Source: Onthophagus taurus
Lineage: Eukaryota; Arthropoda; Insecta; Coleoptera; Scarabaeidae
Direction: 5' to 3'
Assembly (NCBI RefSeq): GCF_036711975.1
Contig: NC_091972.1
Span: forward strand, 5,647,001-5,711,000
DNA length: 64,000 bases
Both the position numbers and the translations under genes were made by a program. The notes beneath the pieces were generated by a model. The model searched no databases, had not been told where the DNA came from, and saw only the letters and a list, made by a program, of their open reading frames with translations. This document shows, in pieces, positions 37,698-48,194 of this stretch; position 1 is the stretch's first letter; the number at the start of each line of letters is the position of its first letter.

Positions 37698-38790
37698 GGG
37701 TGGTTCAAAGTCGATGTCCGAATAGGCTAACTTGGAAACTATAAGCGTTAGAAAAAAAATAGCTTACATGTCATAATCTCGTTTTCCGAGAAACTGCTAA
37801 TGCCGAAAACCTCAAAGCGCTATCGTCTTTCGTTTTTCCCCTAATTTTCCAAAATTGAAAATATCGTAAAACCAACAAGTGCAATTATCTTGGTTATTAT
37901 TATATTTGGAGTATTATAACTAAGACCTTATATGGACACTTTTTTATACAGAATTTCATGACGTAGTCAAAAAAAAATTTTCCGTTTCAGATTTTGAGAT
38001 ATCATGACAATTTTTTTTTTTATTGGGAAGAACCACTGATTATTCGCTTATTAAATTCGTTTTTTTTTTCTGATTACAAAAATATAGGGTTCTAAGATCT
38101 ATTTCTTATTGTTTTGGAATAAAGCTAAAAATAAACTTTCTTTTTAGTGTCGTCAAAGCAATTAAATTTACAGTTTCCTGTAAATTATAACTAAAAATTA
38201 AAAAAACATATTTTTGATATTTGAAACAACAATACCTTTGTTGAACTATTTAATTTATATTTGTTTTACCCAAAAGCTGGAATAGATTGCATTTTTCACA
38301 TTTTTATTAATATTTAATATTATTATTAAATGACTTACATTATTGATAGATGGCGCTCATATATATTTATTTTTTTTATTTTAATTCAAATAAACATTTG
38401 TTTGTATTAAAAAATTTTCTGAAGTGTCACATTAAAAATTCTGTTTTTTTAAGATGGATTACGAACATTACGAGAAGTAATAAAGAATATTAGAAAATAA
38501 AATAAATTTTATATAAATTTTTAGTAGAATAATTTTTAGTTATAATACCGTAATTTACAGGAAACTGTAAATTTAATTTCTTTGACGACACTAAAAAAAG
38601 TTTATTTTTAGCTTTATTCTAAAACAATAAGAAATAGACCTATCTAACCCCATATTTTTGTAATCAGAAAAAAATAACGAATTTAATAAGCGAATAGTGG
38701 TTGTTTCCATTTAAAAAAACGAAAATTGTCATATCTCAAAATCTACAACCAAAAAAATTTTTTGTTGACTATTTTTTGACTAGGCTTCAT
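37698..38790. mobile_element. Fold-back element (family F) with ~240-bp arms
   Basis: The element begins with ACAGGGTGGTTCAAAG near 37698. Arm 37960-38210, containing GATTTTGAGATATCATGAC, CGCTTATTAAATTCG, GTGTCGTCAAAG and ACAGTTTCCTGTAAATT, is repeated inverted at about 38530-38770. The palindromic word TTTACAGTTTCCTGTAAATT lies in both arms. The interior is AT-rich without a gene. A second copy of the outer part, starting ACAGGCTGGTTCAAAAAG, sits at the right edge of the window (63755-64000). Confidence 0.8.
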
Positions 38791-39207
38791 AAAAAAACAA
38801 TAAATATTGTAATAGGAACAATTATTGTATTGTATACAAAACAACAATTAAATAATATTTTTGTTTTATTAAAACTTAAAATCACAGATTCTCTTATCTT
38901 AACAATTCATAATTTTTTCGAATTATACACAAAAAAGAAACAGCTACAATTTTTAATCTACAAGTGTATAAAATCACAGAATATCTAAAAAAAATCGACG
39001 ATTTGTGATGATGATTTAGAGTGATGAGAATAAGATTAATTAAAATGCTCTAAAATACTTGTCTTGATGAAAATATAGAAAAATACTCTATATAAGATCT
39101 AAAGAAAAAATATATGTATAACAAGGATGTATACAATAAATAAAAATTTAAATATATCAACGAATAAAATGATGTTTAGAGTTAAAATCTTAAATATTTA
39201 AAAAAAA
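38791..39207. other. 3' flank of the PNPLA8-like gene
   Basis: AT-rich sequence without a gene. It would include the 3' untranslated region of the reverse-strand phospholipase. The 95-codon open frame crossing 38701-38988 is partly a fold-back arm and is not a gene. Confidence 0.4.
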
Positions 39208-41958
39208 TCATTTTTCAAAACCCAACGTTTCCCGTTTTAAATGTACCCAATCTTGAACTTTTTGCGTCATCGTTCGTTTTTCCAACAAAGTTTTCGCAGC
39301 CCTTTGAAATTTATCTTCGTTTCTTCTCAAATACATCATCGCATCTCTTTCTAATTGGTCCAATTTACCAGGATCAATCTCAACCATACTTAACATTTCT
39401 GTTAAGTAGGGGTTGAATCTATAGTAAACAGTTTCTGGAAGAAGATCTCCTAACATCAAATGGACAGCTAAAAAAATATACATGTTTATTTATTTGTCAA
39501 AATTAAATGGAGTTATTATTACCTTCCGTATCTGTAGCACTATCCAAAATCTTCATAAATTTATTCTTCCATGACGAAACGTTAGCTGGATGTAATTTAC
39601 TATCATCTGAACCAAAATTATTAGGAACAGTTCTCCCTGTACCAAATGAAACAACGCATTGAATAGGACTATCAGGCCATAACAATTTTGCTTCGTGTAT
39701 AGCTACAGCTGTGGGGTTATTTACTAAGATTCCACCATCCTAAAATTATTAACAAGAATGAATTAGTATACAAAATAATTATTACAAAAAAAACTTTATT
39801 ACTTGATGTAAAAAGTTTCCTAATTTATATTCTTCAAAATAAGTTGGAGCTGCAGCTGAAGCACGCGCAGCTTGCCAAACTTCATGTTCATATCCCCCCA
39901 TATATTGACTTTGCACCCTCCATGGTAAAGAATAATTTCTAAAGATATAAGCAGATACCCTCTCGTGATTTACAACAGCAGAAACGGCCGCTACTTTTGG
40001 TGTATTTCGATTTCTAACGGTACTTATTAAGCTATTTTCACTCAAATTCTCCTTCAATAATTTCTCCCATAACGAAGTATCATAATAAGAATGTGACCAA
40101 ACCAAACTACTTGTTCCCTTAATTGTTGATTGTGTAAACACTTGAGTACTCAACTCTTTGTAATCTCTTTGTAAATTATCTAAATCTTTTTGTAAAATCC
40201 CTAACGAACACGCTAAAATCGCCCCTGTACTAACTCCGCATATAAAATCAAACATTTCGTAAACTCTTTTTCCAGTTAACTCCTCCAATTTACGAAGCAT
40301 CTCGATTACAAGTAATCCTCGAATACCACCCCCATCAATTGATAATATTCGAATCCCTTTATTTGGGAGTGGATCTGAATGTCCCAAGATAGCCAAAGCT
40401 TCCGATATGGCAGATTGTGTTTGAATGTCTTTAGTGCACCCTCGTACTCTTAACAATAATCTAATTGCGCCTTCTTTAACTGCTGCATGTTTCTCTTCGG
40501 GAAATTGCTTTATGTGCATTGAAAGATCTTCAATTCGACGTAATTTTGATTCTTTTGATTGAGCCTGACTGATTGAGAATATTACGTGTTTTGTTCTTGA
40601 TGAGATACTTGACTGTAATAAAAAATAACAAATTTAAATTTTTTTTTGAGTAAAATGCTGTAGGTTAAGGAAACATAACCTCAAAATGTCAAAAAAAATT
40701 TAATTAAACGTTTTATATCATTTTTCTTAATATTTTTTTCTATATTTAAGATATTTATTATTAATTAAATTATAATGGCTAATTAACTAATAATTAAATC
40801 ATCTAATAAAGAAACAAAGTAACATAACCTTAAAAAGCAAAAATATTTAATTCGACTACTTACTTTAGAAGCTACAACCTTATCATTTTTCCATTTAGCC
40901 ACTTTTGGAACATTATTAGTTTTAACAACTTCCCCATTATTTTCTTTAGCTCCAAAACTAATTCCTAATCCGTTTAAAACTCCTGGAATACTAATTCCCG
41001 TTGTAATACTTGTTGGTTCACTTTCTACGGCGACAGATTTAGCCACAGCATCTTTCTTAATGGTCCCATTATCTTTTTCAGATACTTTATTTACAGTTCT
41101 TACGATAGCATTTCCATAAACGGAAGGTTGTATCTTCTGTAGAATCTGGGCGAATTCTTTGTTGATCATGTTCTGGTAGTTTTGGTCGTTGGTCAATTTG
41201 GACAAATACTCTTTTAACTGGGACAATACCCTCCAATGAGCCAGGGGCATCGCCCTTGTGCTCATCTTAGTCGGTTCGACCGCGTTTGAGTTGCCCGAAA
41301 TGGACCTTCAAGAAAAAGAGGCATTTTTAAGACGATTTCGAATTAACAAGGTTTATGAAAGCGCTTATAAACGTAATAACGAGCGAAACTGACTACTGAC
41401 ACGTTGAATTTGTGAAGGGGACTATTATTTTATCTACGAACCGTGTTAGGTAAATAAAATATCAGCTGATTTTTTTTTTTTTTATGATACCGTGACGTAT
41501 TTGATGATGTTGACAGTTGGAGCAAATTTATAATTTTGAGTCATTAAATAGAAAAGAAAGTTTCATGCGAATATTTTACAACAGTTTTAGATTATTTAAA
41601 AATAGGTGCTAGCGTAAAAGCTTTGTTTAAAAATGGGTGGTCTGATTCCAAAGTTCGATATGTATAGGTTAAGTCAAAAAGTTTTTATACTTTTTGGGGC
41701 AATTTTCACATTAATTTAGAGTTTTTTTAGTTTTAAACAACGATTTTATCGATTATTAAGAAAATTACATAATTCTAATTAAAAATTTACATTTAAAAAA
41801 AAATAAAACTTTTTATAAACGCTGTATATTATTTTTTAAATTCATAAGTATATACAGGGATGATTAAAAGTTTTTTTTAATTCTTACCTTATAGGTACTA
41901 TCAGATGTTTTCTACAATGCACAATATTCTTGCTAAGAGACATTGCGTTAGCACTCAT
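39208..41958 (-). CDS. PNPLA8: PNPLA8-like calcium-independent phospholipase A2 gamma
   Basis: Five exons on the reverse strand, 41958-41888, 41305-40864, 40612-39803, 39739-39523 and 39467-39208, join in frame to 1800 bp and 599 residues. The protein is a patatin-like serine phospholipase; the mammalian PNPLA8 enzyme acts on phospholipids of mitochondria and peroxisomes. The nucleotide loop is DGGGIRG (264-270), the nucleophile elbow GVSTG gives Ser299, and DGG at 442-444, followed by ILVNNPTA, gives the partner Asp442. The exon carrying Asp442 begins exactly at that residue. The N-terminus [20 protein letters not shown] is basic and fits mitochondrial targeting; an in-frame second ATG is codon 6. 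It is shorter than human PNPLA8 (about 780), mainly N-terminally. The first exon is inferred from splice sites and frame. Confidence 0.93.
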
Positions 41959-42770
41959 TAGAATAAATTAAATAAATAATATTAAATAACACAGATTTAA
42001 ATAAATTAATTAATCCACTTTTCAATTAAATCACTTTATTTTCTTATTCAATAAATAAAACTTTGTTTATTAGTTATTCGATTGTGATGTTTTATTCACG
42101 ATTTGTATCTATCACGTAGCGTTGAATGAACTGAGTGCTTTTGTAAACAAATCAGGCTTACTTATAAGCCAGTTTGAGTGGGGTTTGAAAACAAATATTG
42201 TTTACATTTATCGTTTTAAAAAAGGATTTATAATAATTTCGGCGCAGAGCGCCGTCGGACGTCGACGTCGCGTGGAATACCCCCTGGGGAGTAAACAGCG
42301 TATGCGGATATTTTTTTCTTATTTGCCTCGATAGCACGAGTCATAAAACGTGAGGACACGTGGACATAAAGTTGGAACTAAGCCAATTTATTTCGGCGTA
42401 TCGTACGAGTTCTATAGCCACGCCTCCGACATCACCTCATTTTCGACGAAAGTAAAAAAAAAATCAAATTTGTTACGTTTTCCCTTTTAAACGTAATTTA
42501 TTTGGTAAAAAAATGATAATATAATATTATGAGATGGTGGTTTGAGGTCGTTTTAATCAAAAAATGAAAAATAAATGGAACGTTTTTTAGATGAATTAGG
42601 TACTTGTATAGATTAGTGTTTTAATTTAGAAAAATCAATACAATAAAGAAATCGATAAGTTATTTAAAAATGACCTTCACAACTTTTCTTTTTTATTTTA
42701 CTTAGCCCTAATGTTTTTTAATCGATATCTGAAGACGCACGGCTAAACCCAAAACTTTTTAGGTCTAGTG
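41959..42770. other. Intergenic stretch upstream of the phospholipase gene
   Basis: No gene is supported. A CpG-rich patch at 42240-42440 could belong to a promoter or non-coding exon. The 70-codon frame at 42122-42334 has no recognisable domain. From about 42725 a fragment of the hairpin repeat (GCACGGCTAAACCC, then GGTCTAGTG) runs up to the Harbinger insertion. Confidence 0.4.
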
Positions 42771-42886
42771 TTAAGGTATAGTTTACATGCTCAAGCCATT
42801 TGCGCAAATTGGCTTGCATAATAGGCCCCATACACCTGCATACATATTGGGCAACCTGATGTTGCGCAACAAAGTGTTGTACAAAC

Positions 42887-43198
42887 ATGGTTAGCCATAC
42901 ACTGTGCGCTATTTTATGCAAACCTCAGTTGTATGTGTTGCGTTCATACGGAAACATGCCATCTGACGAAGCGGCCTGTTTAGCTATAATAATTGCTATA
43001 ACCTCCGAGGATGTTGGTATTAAAAAAAGAAGGAGGAAGAGGAGAGTATGGATGAAAGAGTGGTTGAAGAAAAGATCCCTTTTTAGCCACGCAAATCTCC
43101 TCAAGGAACTTCAATTGAGTTCACCACTAGATTACAAAAATTATTTACGAATGGACCCCACTACTTTTGGCGAATTCCATGGTAGAAGTCCTTGGTAA
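42887..43198 (+). pseudogene. Harbinger transposase N-terminal remnant
   Basis: From MPSDEAACLAIIIAI a frame runs through KKRRRKRRVWMKEWLKKR, SLFSHANLLKELQLS and LDYKNYLRMDPTTFGE. The segment RRVWVR-WL--R---G-Y--LL-EL-LED---Y-NFLRM-P--F is the well-known N-terminus of HARBI1-like nucleases. The DDE domain is absent; after the FGE motif the frame runs into the end of the reverse MADF piece. This is an internal deletion product. Confidence 0.8.
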
Positions 43199-43624
43199 TT
43201 GACTTTCTTGGTCTCTGAGGAAATCTAATTCTTTAAAATACCATAAACTTGGTTCATAAAGATTTTCGGTGCCTGTGCCAGATCTATAGCTCGCCACTAC
43301 TTTCTTCAATTCCCTCCGATACGCAGTACGCAAAACATTTATTTTCTTTCGCACCATCTCTCTATCGGCGCTAGGTTCTATTTCCTTTAATTTTTCGGTT
43401 AGTTTTTCATACGCGACGTTCTTCTTGTTTCTATTTTTGTACACATCACTCTTCACTTTCCACACTTCTGGCAACTGGCGATATAGATTAATAAATTCGC
43501 TCCAAAAGTCTTTGTTGTTTATAAAGTTCGCCATTTTAAAATTATCAGTACTACTAGTGTGTGGCGTATGCGGAACTTGTCCAAACCTGCCCTTAACTGT
43601 ACAACCTCTCGAGCCAGGACCCAT
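43145..43624 (-). pseudogene. MADF-domain (Harbinger accessory) gene remnant
   Basis: From about residue 30 the reverse frame encodes NFINNKDFWSEFINLYRQLP, then EVWKVKSDVYKNRNKKNVAY, EKLTEKLKEIEPSADREMVR and KKINVLRTAYRRELKKVVAS. This is a MADF (Myb/SANT-like in Adf-1) domain, found in the second protein of Harbinger elements, which helps the transposase bind the element ends. The domain itself is intact, ending in SLWYFKELDFLRDQE. The natural start is probably MANFINNKDFW inside the frame. The C-terminal half is lost at the deletion joining it to the transposase. Confidence 0.8.
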
Positions 43625-44021
43625 ATATGATGCAATAGTTGCACAACGTCATCCGTTGCGCAATTAATTTCAAACAATTTTGAATTTCTACAACTTGTTG
43701 CGCATCACGTTGAACAACACCATACACCATACAATTTTTGCACAACAGCCTCTGTTGTGCAATTTGTTCGCAGGTGTATGGGCCCTTTTAGTAAATCGTT
43801 GCGTGTGAACGCTGGCTTGAAATTTGCGCATGCCAATTTTTTAGCTTTGTTTCTTATCACCAATTTGGGCAGGAGGGAATTTTCTTTTTGAGGTTTTTAA
43901 CATTTTCGTTGCTTGGAGCAAAAGATTCTCTTCTGACCACTTCTATGAATCATTATGGTTTATCCATGCAGTTAATATATTTTGTATATCCCGATTGGCT
44001 CTTTCGACTGAGCCTTGTGAC

Positions 44022-44167
44022 AATGCTCAAGCCTCAGTTATAATCTCAGATATGCACATTGCTTGAATGATGAGTGTTGCTTGTAATTATTGTTTACGAT
44101 GCTCAAGCCTCAGTTATAACCTCAGACATGCACATTGAATGATGTGTGTTGCTTGTAATTATTGTTT
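44022..44167. repeat. Direct duplication of a ~77-bp segment
   Basis: ATGCTCAAGCCTCAGTTATA begins at 44022 and again at 44098-44099. Both copies continue through CTCAGA-ATGCACATTG, GTGTTGCTTGTAATTATTG. The second has a short deletion. The GCTCAAGCC word also occurs in the terminal repeat of the outer Harbinger element, so these may be subterminal transposase-binding repeats. Confidence 0.75.
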
Positions 44168-44178
44168 CATAGATTAAA

Positions 44179-44415
44179 ATGCTCGGCGAAAAACAATTCC
44201 TACATGAAGTGTACAAGTCGTTCCCTTATTTCTGGAAAGTGGAAAGTAATGAGTACAGCGACCGCAACGCTAAAGCTCATGCGTATGATGCTTTGGTAGA
44301 AAAAATGAGATCCTTGGACTCAGAACCCAACAGGAAGAGTGACATTCTACATTCAGTATTCATTGCACACTCCACTCTCATTCAACATTCAACCCCCATT
44401 CAGCACTCAGAGTAA
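44179..44415 (+). pseudogene. MADF-domain remnant of the outer Harbinger element
   Basis: The frame starts MLGEKQFLHEVYKSFPYFWK, then VESNEYSDRNAKAHAYDALV, the first half of a MADF domain, diverged from the inner copy. After EKMRSLDSEPNRKSD it changes into a low-complexity HST/HSI-rich stretch and stops, so the second half of the domain is missing. It reads inward from the left end, mirror-image to the transposase piece at the right end. Confidence 0.7.
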
Positions 44416-44789
44416 TCGTTGTACACTCAACCATCGACCAACCCAACCCAAGCAACACTCAGCAAAGTGCTGCAGATTTGTTTCGCAACCTCAGTGATTT
44501 AGAGGATGGGGCAACATAATTTATATTAATTACGAATTTATTATATCAACCAACCCATATTATTCCGTATTTTTCATTTGTTGAGTCTATTGTTGGAAAA
44601 TATTTTGATACTACTTCCTTTAGTATCTTATAACTTATTGATAATATTTAATAAACTTACCACCTTAGATATGTGTCTTTTAATGCTTTGCATCGTATGC
44701 TTCTGGAATTATGACGCTTAGAGCTGATTTGGAAATAACTGTTGAAAATTTTAAATACATAGATGAAGTTTTCTTTAGTAATTAGTATT

Positions 44790-45780
44790 GCCAATTATAG
44801 CGTGAAGTTTTCTTTTGAAATGCCAATTACACCGTGAAGGAATGTTAAGTAAGGTTAGTTTTGTTTACAAACATTAATTATAGCGTGAAGTTTTCTTTTG
44901 AAATGCCAATTAAACCGTGAAGGAATGTTAGGTAAGGTTAGTTCTGTTTACAAACATTAATTATAGCGTGAAGTTTTCTTTGGTAATTAGTAATGCCAAT
45001 CATAGCGTGAAGTTTTCTTTTGAAATGCCAATTAAACCGTGAAGGAATGTTAGGTAAGGTTAGTTCTGTTTACAAACATTAATTATAGCGTGAAGTTTTC
45101 TTTAGTAATTAGTAATGCCAATCATAGCGTGAAGTTTTCTTTTGAAATGCCAATTAAACCGTGAAGGAATGTTACGTAAGGTTAGTTTTGTTTACAAACA
45201 TTAATTATAGCGTGAAGTTTTCTTTAGTAATTAGTAATGCCAATCATAGCGTGAAGTTTTCTTTTGAAATGCCAATTAAACCGTGAAGGAATGTTAGGTA
45301 AGGTTAGTTCTGTTTACAAACATTAATTATAGCGTGAAGTTTTCTTTAGTAATTAGTAATGCCAATCATAGCGTGAAGTTTTCTTTTGAAATGCCAATTA
45401 CACCGTGAAGGAATGTTAAGTAAGGTTAGTTTTGTTTACAAACATTAATTATAGCGTGAAGTTTTCTTTTGAAATGCCAATTAAACCGTGAAGGAATGTT
45501 GGGTAAGGTTAGTTCTGTTTACAAACATTAATTATAGCGTGAAGTTTTCTTTAGTAATTAGTAATGCCAATTATAGCGTGAAGTTTTCTTTTGAAATGCC
45601 AATTAAACCGTGAAGGAATGTTAGGTAAGGTTAGTTCTGTTTACAAACATTAATTATAGCGTGAAGTTTCTTTAGTAATTAGTAATGCCAATCATAGCGT
45701 GAAGTTTTCTTTTGAACTGTCAATTAAACCGTGAAGGAATGTTACCTTAGGTTAGTTCTGTTTACAAACATTAATTAATG
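44790..45780. repeat. 122/83-bp minisatellite inside the Harbinger element
   Basis: The word GTGAAGGAATGTTA occurs at about 44834, 44917, 45039, 45161, 45283, 45405, 45488, 45610 and 45731, giving steps of 83, 122, 122, 122, 122, 83, 122 and 121 bp. The long unit differs from the short one by an extra ~39-bp block containing TAGTAATTAGTAATGCCAAT. Each unit contains AGCGTGAAGTTTTCTTT once or twice and ends in TGTTTACAAACATTAATTA. Copies are nearly identical, so amplification was recent. It fills the place of the missing transposase body. Confidence 0.93.
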
Positions 45781-46097
45781 TTTGTACATACGTTCACAGG
45801 CGGTGCTGAAGATATTCCAGACATGTTTCAGACACATTTGTAACGAAATGTTTCAAATGAAATGTTTCTGCTACATATTTTAATGATATTTCATAAATAT
45901 TTGAAATGTATTTGATACATATTTTTAGATACGTTTCGTAAAAATCGTATCTGTCACGTATATGAAACGTAGTTCTAAGATGTTTCATTTAATTCACTGT
46001 ACATTAAAATTGAAATGTTTCACAGAGGTTTCTTGTTTACTGGGCCGTAATTTCTTCCAGTTGCCAAAACTCTCAGCGTAGCTGATAGCCTGATAGT

Positions 46098-46346
46098 TCA
46101 TGGGGGAATCGCACGTCTCATAACGGTGTCTGCTTTCGAAATGATGAGTCTAATTAAATTTTGCAAATTCGAGTATATGGCTTCGTCCTTATACAAGTAG
46201 TTGCGAAAATCATCAGTATGGTAAACACATCCCTTTGTAATAATCACTTTTCTTTTGGGCTTCAAGTCCTTCTTTTTCTTCACAATGCACACCACAGCTG
46301 TTGAAACAAGTATTAGTTCTTCATCCAAATGTTCCATTTTGAACAC
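46098..46346 (-). pseudogene. Harbinger transposase remnant of the outer element
   Basis: The reverse frame starts MEHLDEELILVSTAVVCIVK and ends YSNLQNLIRLIISKADTVMR, then RAIPP. The ending is the D-T-MR-AI-P box that opens the helical region of HARBI1-like nucleases just before the catalytic domain. The usual middle part (WL---G-Y--LL-EL) is replaced by KGCVYHTDDFRNYLYKDEAI-like sequence. The frame then stops and the catalytic domain is absent. It begins about 90 bp from the right terminal repeat. Confidence 0.75.
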
Positions 46347-46567
46347 TACAATTGTGCAAACTGAACTGAGTGTGTGAATGGAAATATTTTATTGAATTCA
46401 TGTGCACAAAGCGGCTTGAGCGTGCAAACGGGCCTTTAATTCCATGTAAAGTCCTAAAAATTTGACCTTGACAGGTATAGAAGAAAAAAAAAACAAATAA
46501 TTTAAAATGTTTTGAAAATAGGAATTTATTAATAAAATTTAGAAAATTACAATTTTTTTATACAAAC

Positions 46568-47176
46568 TTATTTTTTCCTAATCAATAAATTTCTTTTAAT
46601 CACATTTTTAGCATTTTGTAAATTTAAGATAATCGATAAATCCTCTTTTTGTTGCTCGAAATAGCTAAGGACAGTGTTTATTGCTTGTAAAGCTTGATTA
46701 TGCGATAAATGAGATACCCCCGGAAAATTAAATTCTTCTACATCAACATCAGATTTAATATCAAAATGATCATTGGATAGCCCAACGTACGAAATGGACT
46801 GTTTAACGGTTGGTTTGCAAAAGGGTATTCCAGCGAACGATAAGGATTCGTTATCATTCATTACGTCTTCTATCGTAAGTTTTAATTCTTCCGATGGAAA
46901 TTGTCCCGCTACGTTTTGAAACGATAAAGAGTCGTTTTCACTTATTACATTTTCTTTAGATACATTTATTTTGCAATTACTACCATTATGTATTGAAGAA
47001 AATTTTGTCACGTTTACGTCTTCAGTAGCACTTTCAATTTCAGATTTAACATTGGATTGATCATCATATTCGCTATCAACGTTTGAAAAAGATTTTTCAT
47101 GGGATGTGTTTTCAGTTATTAATTTTTCTTCGTTTAAATTACAATTTTGTGGTTGACATTTGGTTTGTGGTTCCAT
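46568..47176 (-). CDS. Acidic protein with Tigger/jerky-like C-terminus, possible fossil or domesticated ORF
   Basis: An uninterrupted frame of 202 codons has an in-frame stop just upstream of its ATG. The first 150 residues are acidic, rich in Ser, Asn, Asp and Glu and without a fold that I recognise; the words NESLSF/NDSLSF recur. The last 50, HLSHNQALQAINTVLSYFEQ, QKEDLSIILNLQNAKNVIKR, resemble the C-terminal end of Tigger/jerky (CENP-B-like) proteins, where VSHSEAL-ALET-L-Y-EQQ is followed by a short basic helix. That assignment is from memory and weak. It may be the tail of a pogo-like transposon, a host protein derived from one, or an unrelated gene. No upstream DNA-binding or DDE exon is visible. 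Confidence 0.45.
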   Translation of the reverse strand: MEPQTKCQPQNCNLNEEKLITENTSHEKSFSNVDSEYDDQSNVKSEIESATEDVNVTKFSSIHNGSNCKINVSKENVISENDSLSFQNVAGQFPSEELKLTIEDVMNDNESLSFAGIPFCKPTVKQSISYVGLSNDHFDIKSDVDVEEFNFPGVSHLSHNQALQAINTVLSYFEQQKEDLSIILNLQNAKNVIKRNLLIRKK

Positions 47177-48194
47177 TTCGTTAATGTCATAATTTTGATT
47201 TATTCAGAAACATAAATTTTCATCAAATCATTTCTCTGGAGGATAAAATGTTTTGATGATAGGTCAAGAATTTCGCAGACGTATCTTAATTTGATAATTT
47301 ATTAATAATTATTAACGCAAAACTCTTAAGTAAAATAAAATGTGCACTAAAGTGTACTCAAATGACCTTTGAGTGGAACGATATTGGCTTAGATCATGTT
47401 AGTACTTTGACTCACACTAAAAATAAATCGTTCTTATTTAGTAATCGTTTCATTAAACGAACGTAAGTTTATTTAAATTGATAATTACATTTTTATTACG
47501 TCTACGCAAAACATTATTTCTTCACAAAAGAAAAAGCTTGTTAAATAATTGATCGTGATTAAAACCACGTAACATTTCCAACATAATATTTAATAATTAT
47601 CTCAAAATATTTGCACTTTACGAGGCCACGAGCTTTATTACGAATTGCGTCGCTTAAAAAATAAATAAAATGCGCCGTTTCGAAACTTGTTTTGGGAAGT
47701 TGAATACCTTGACGTTATTGTTGTTCTAGGTGCAAATAATGACGTTCATTAGTTGCCTAAATACAAAACAGAACGAAAGTGAAATGCGTAAATGTTATAA
47801 TCAAATACAATGTAATGACGGTTGATTAAACGATTATTTTATCAAATTATTGATTTATTGCACACTTTTTACGTCAGCCATTAGAAATACTTGTATACAG
47901 AGTCTCACAAAAGTCTGTAATACGATATTTCTGTTGAAGAAGCATACAGAGGCATGAAATTTGGCATAAATTATATTCAAATATTAATAAACAACAATGG
48001 ACAATTAAAATTCGTTGTGGAGAAGGCTTGAAGGAAGCACTTCCTTCATTAGAATCTCATCAAGATAGTTCTGGGAGTTCCTCTGATCCATAAAAATCAA
48101 TTATTAATAACTCAAAACATACATTAAATATATTTATTCTCAATAATTGTTATCTATGTTATTATTTTCACAAAAAAGAAATACTAGATATATT
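47177..48194. other. Intergenic stretch
   Basis: No gene is supported. Near 47900-48040 sequence beginning CAGAGTCTCACAAAAGTCTG looks like the end of a dispersed element, but no coding match is seen. The right edge would include the 3' untranslated region of RPAP3. Confidence 0.35.

Larger units (their letters stand above)
42822..43791. mobile_element. Inner PIF/Harbinger element nested in the outer one
   Basis: GGCCCCATACACCTGC at 42824-42839 is matched inverted by GCAGGTGTATGGGCCC at 43770-43785, and further inside both ends have TTGCGCAAC/GTTGTGCAA-rich subterminal repeats. TAA at 42819-42821 and 43792-43794 may be the 3-bp target duplication, although the exact outer bases of the two ends differ by a small indel. 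Within about 970 bp it carries transposase N-terminal sequence forward and MADF sequence reverse, overlapping at their 3' ends. It is an internally deleted copy. Confidence 0.7.
42774..46435. mobile_element. Non-autonomous PIF/Harbinger element (outer), TTA target duplication
   Basis: The left end AGGTATAGTTTACATGCTCA, continuing AGCC, and the reverse complement of the right end, AGGCCCGTTTGCACGCTCAA, continuing GCC, match at most positions and form terminal inverted repeats of about 35 bp. Both ends are flanked by TTA (42771-42773 and 46436-46438), the target duplication of PIF/Harbinger elements. Inside are a MADF-type gene piece reading inward from the left (44179) and a transposase piece reading inward from the right (46098), the usual two-gene layout. 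Most of both genes is lost, replaced by a minisatellite. A second Harbinger copy is inserted near the left end. Confidence 0.8.

Noticed and set aside
45794-45988. 64-codon reverse frame with repeated ETF/ETC words
   Set aside because: It is produced by a degenerate GAAATGTTTCA repeat and has no gene-like features.
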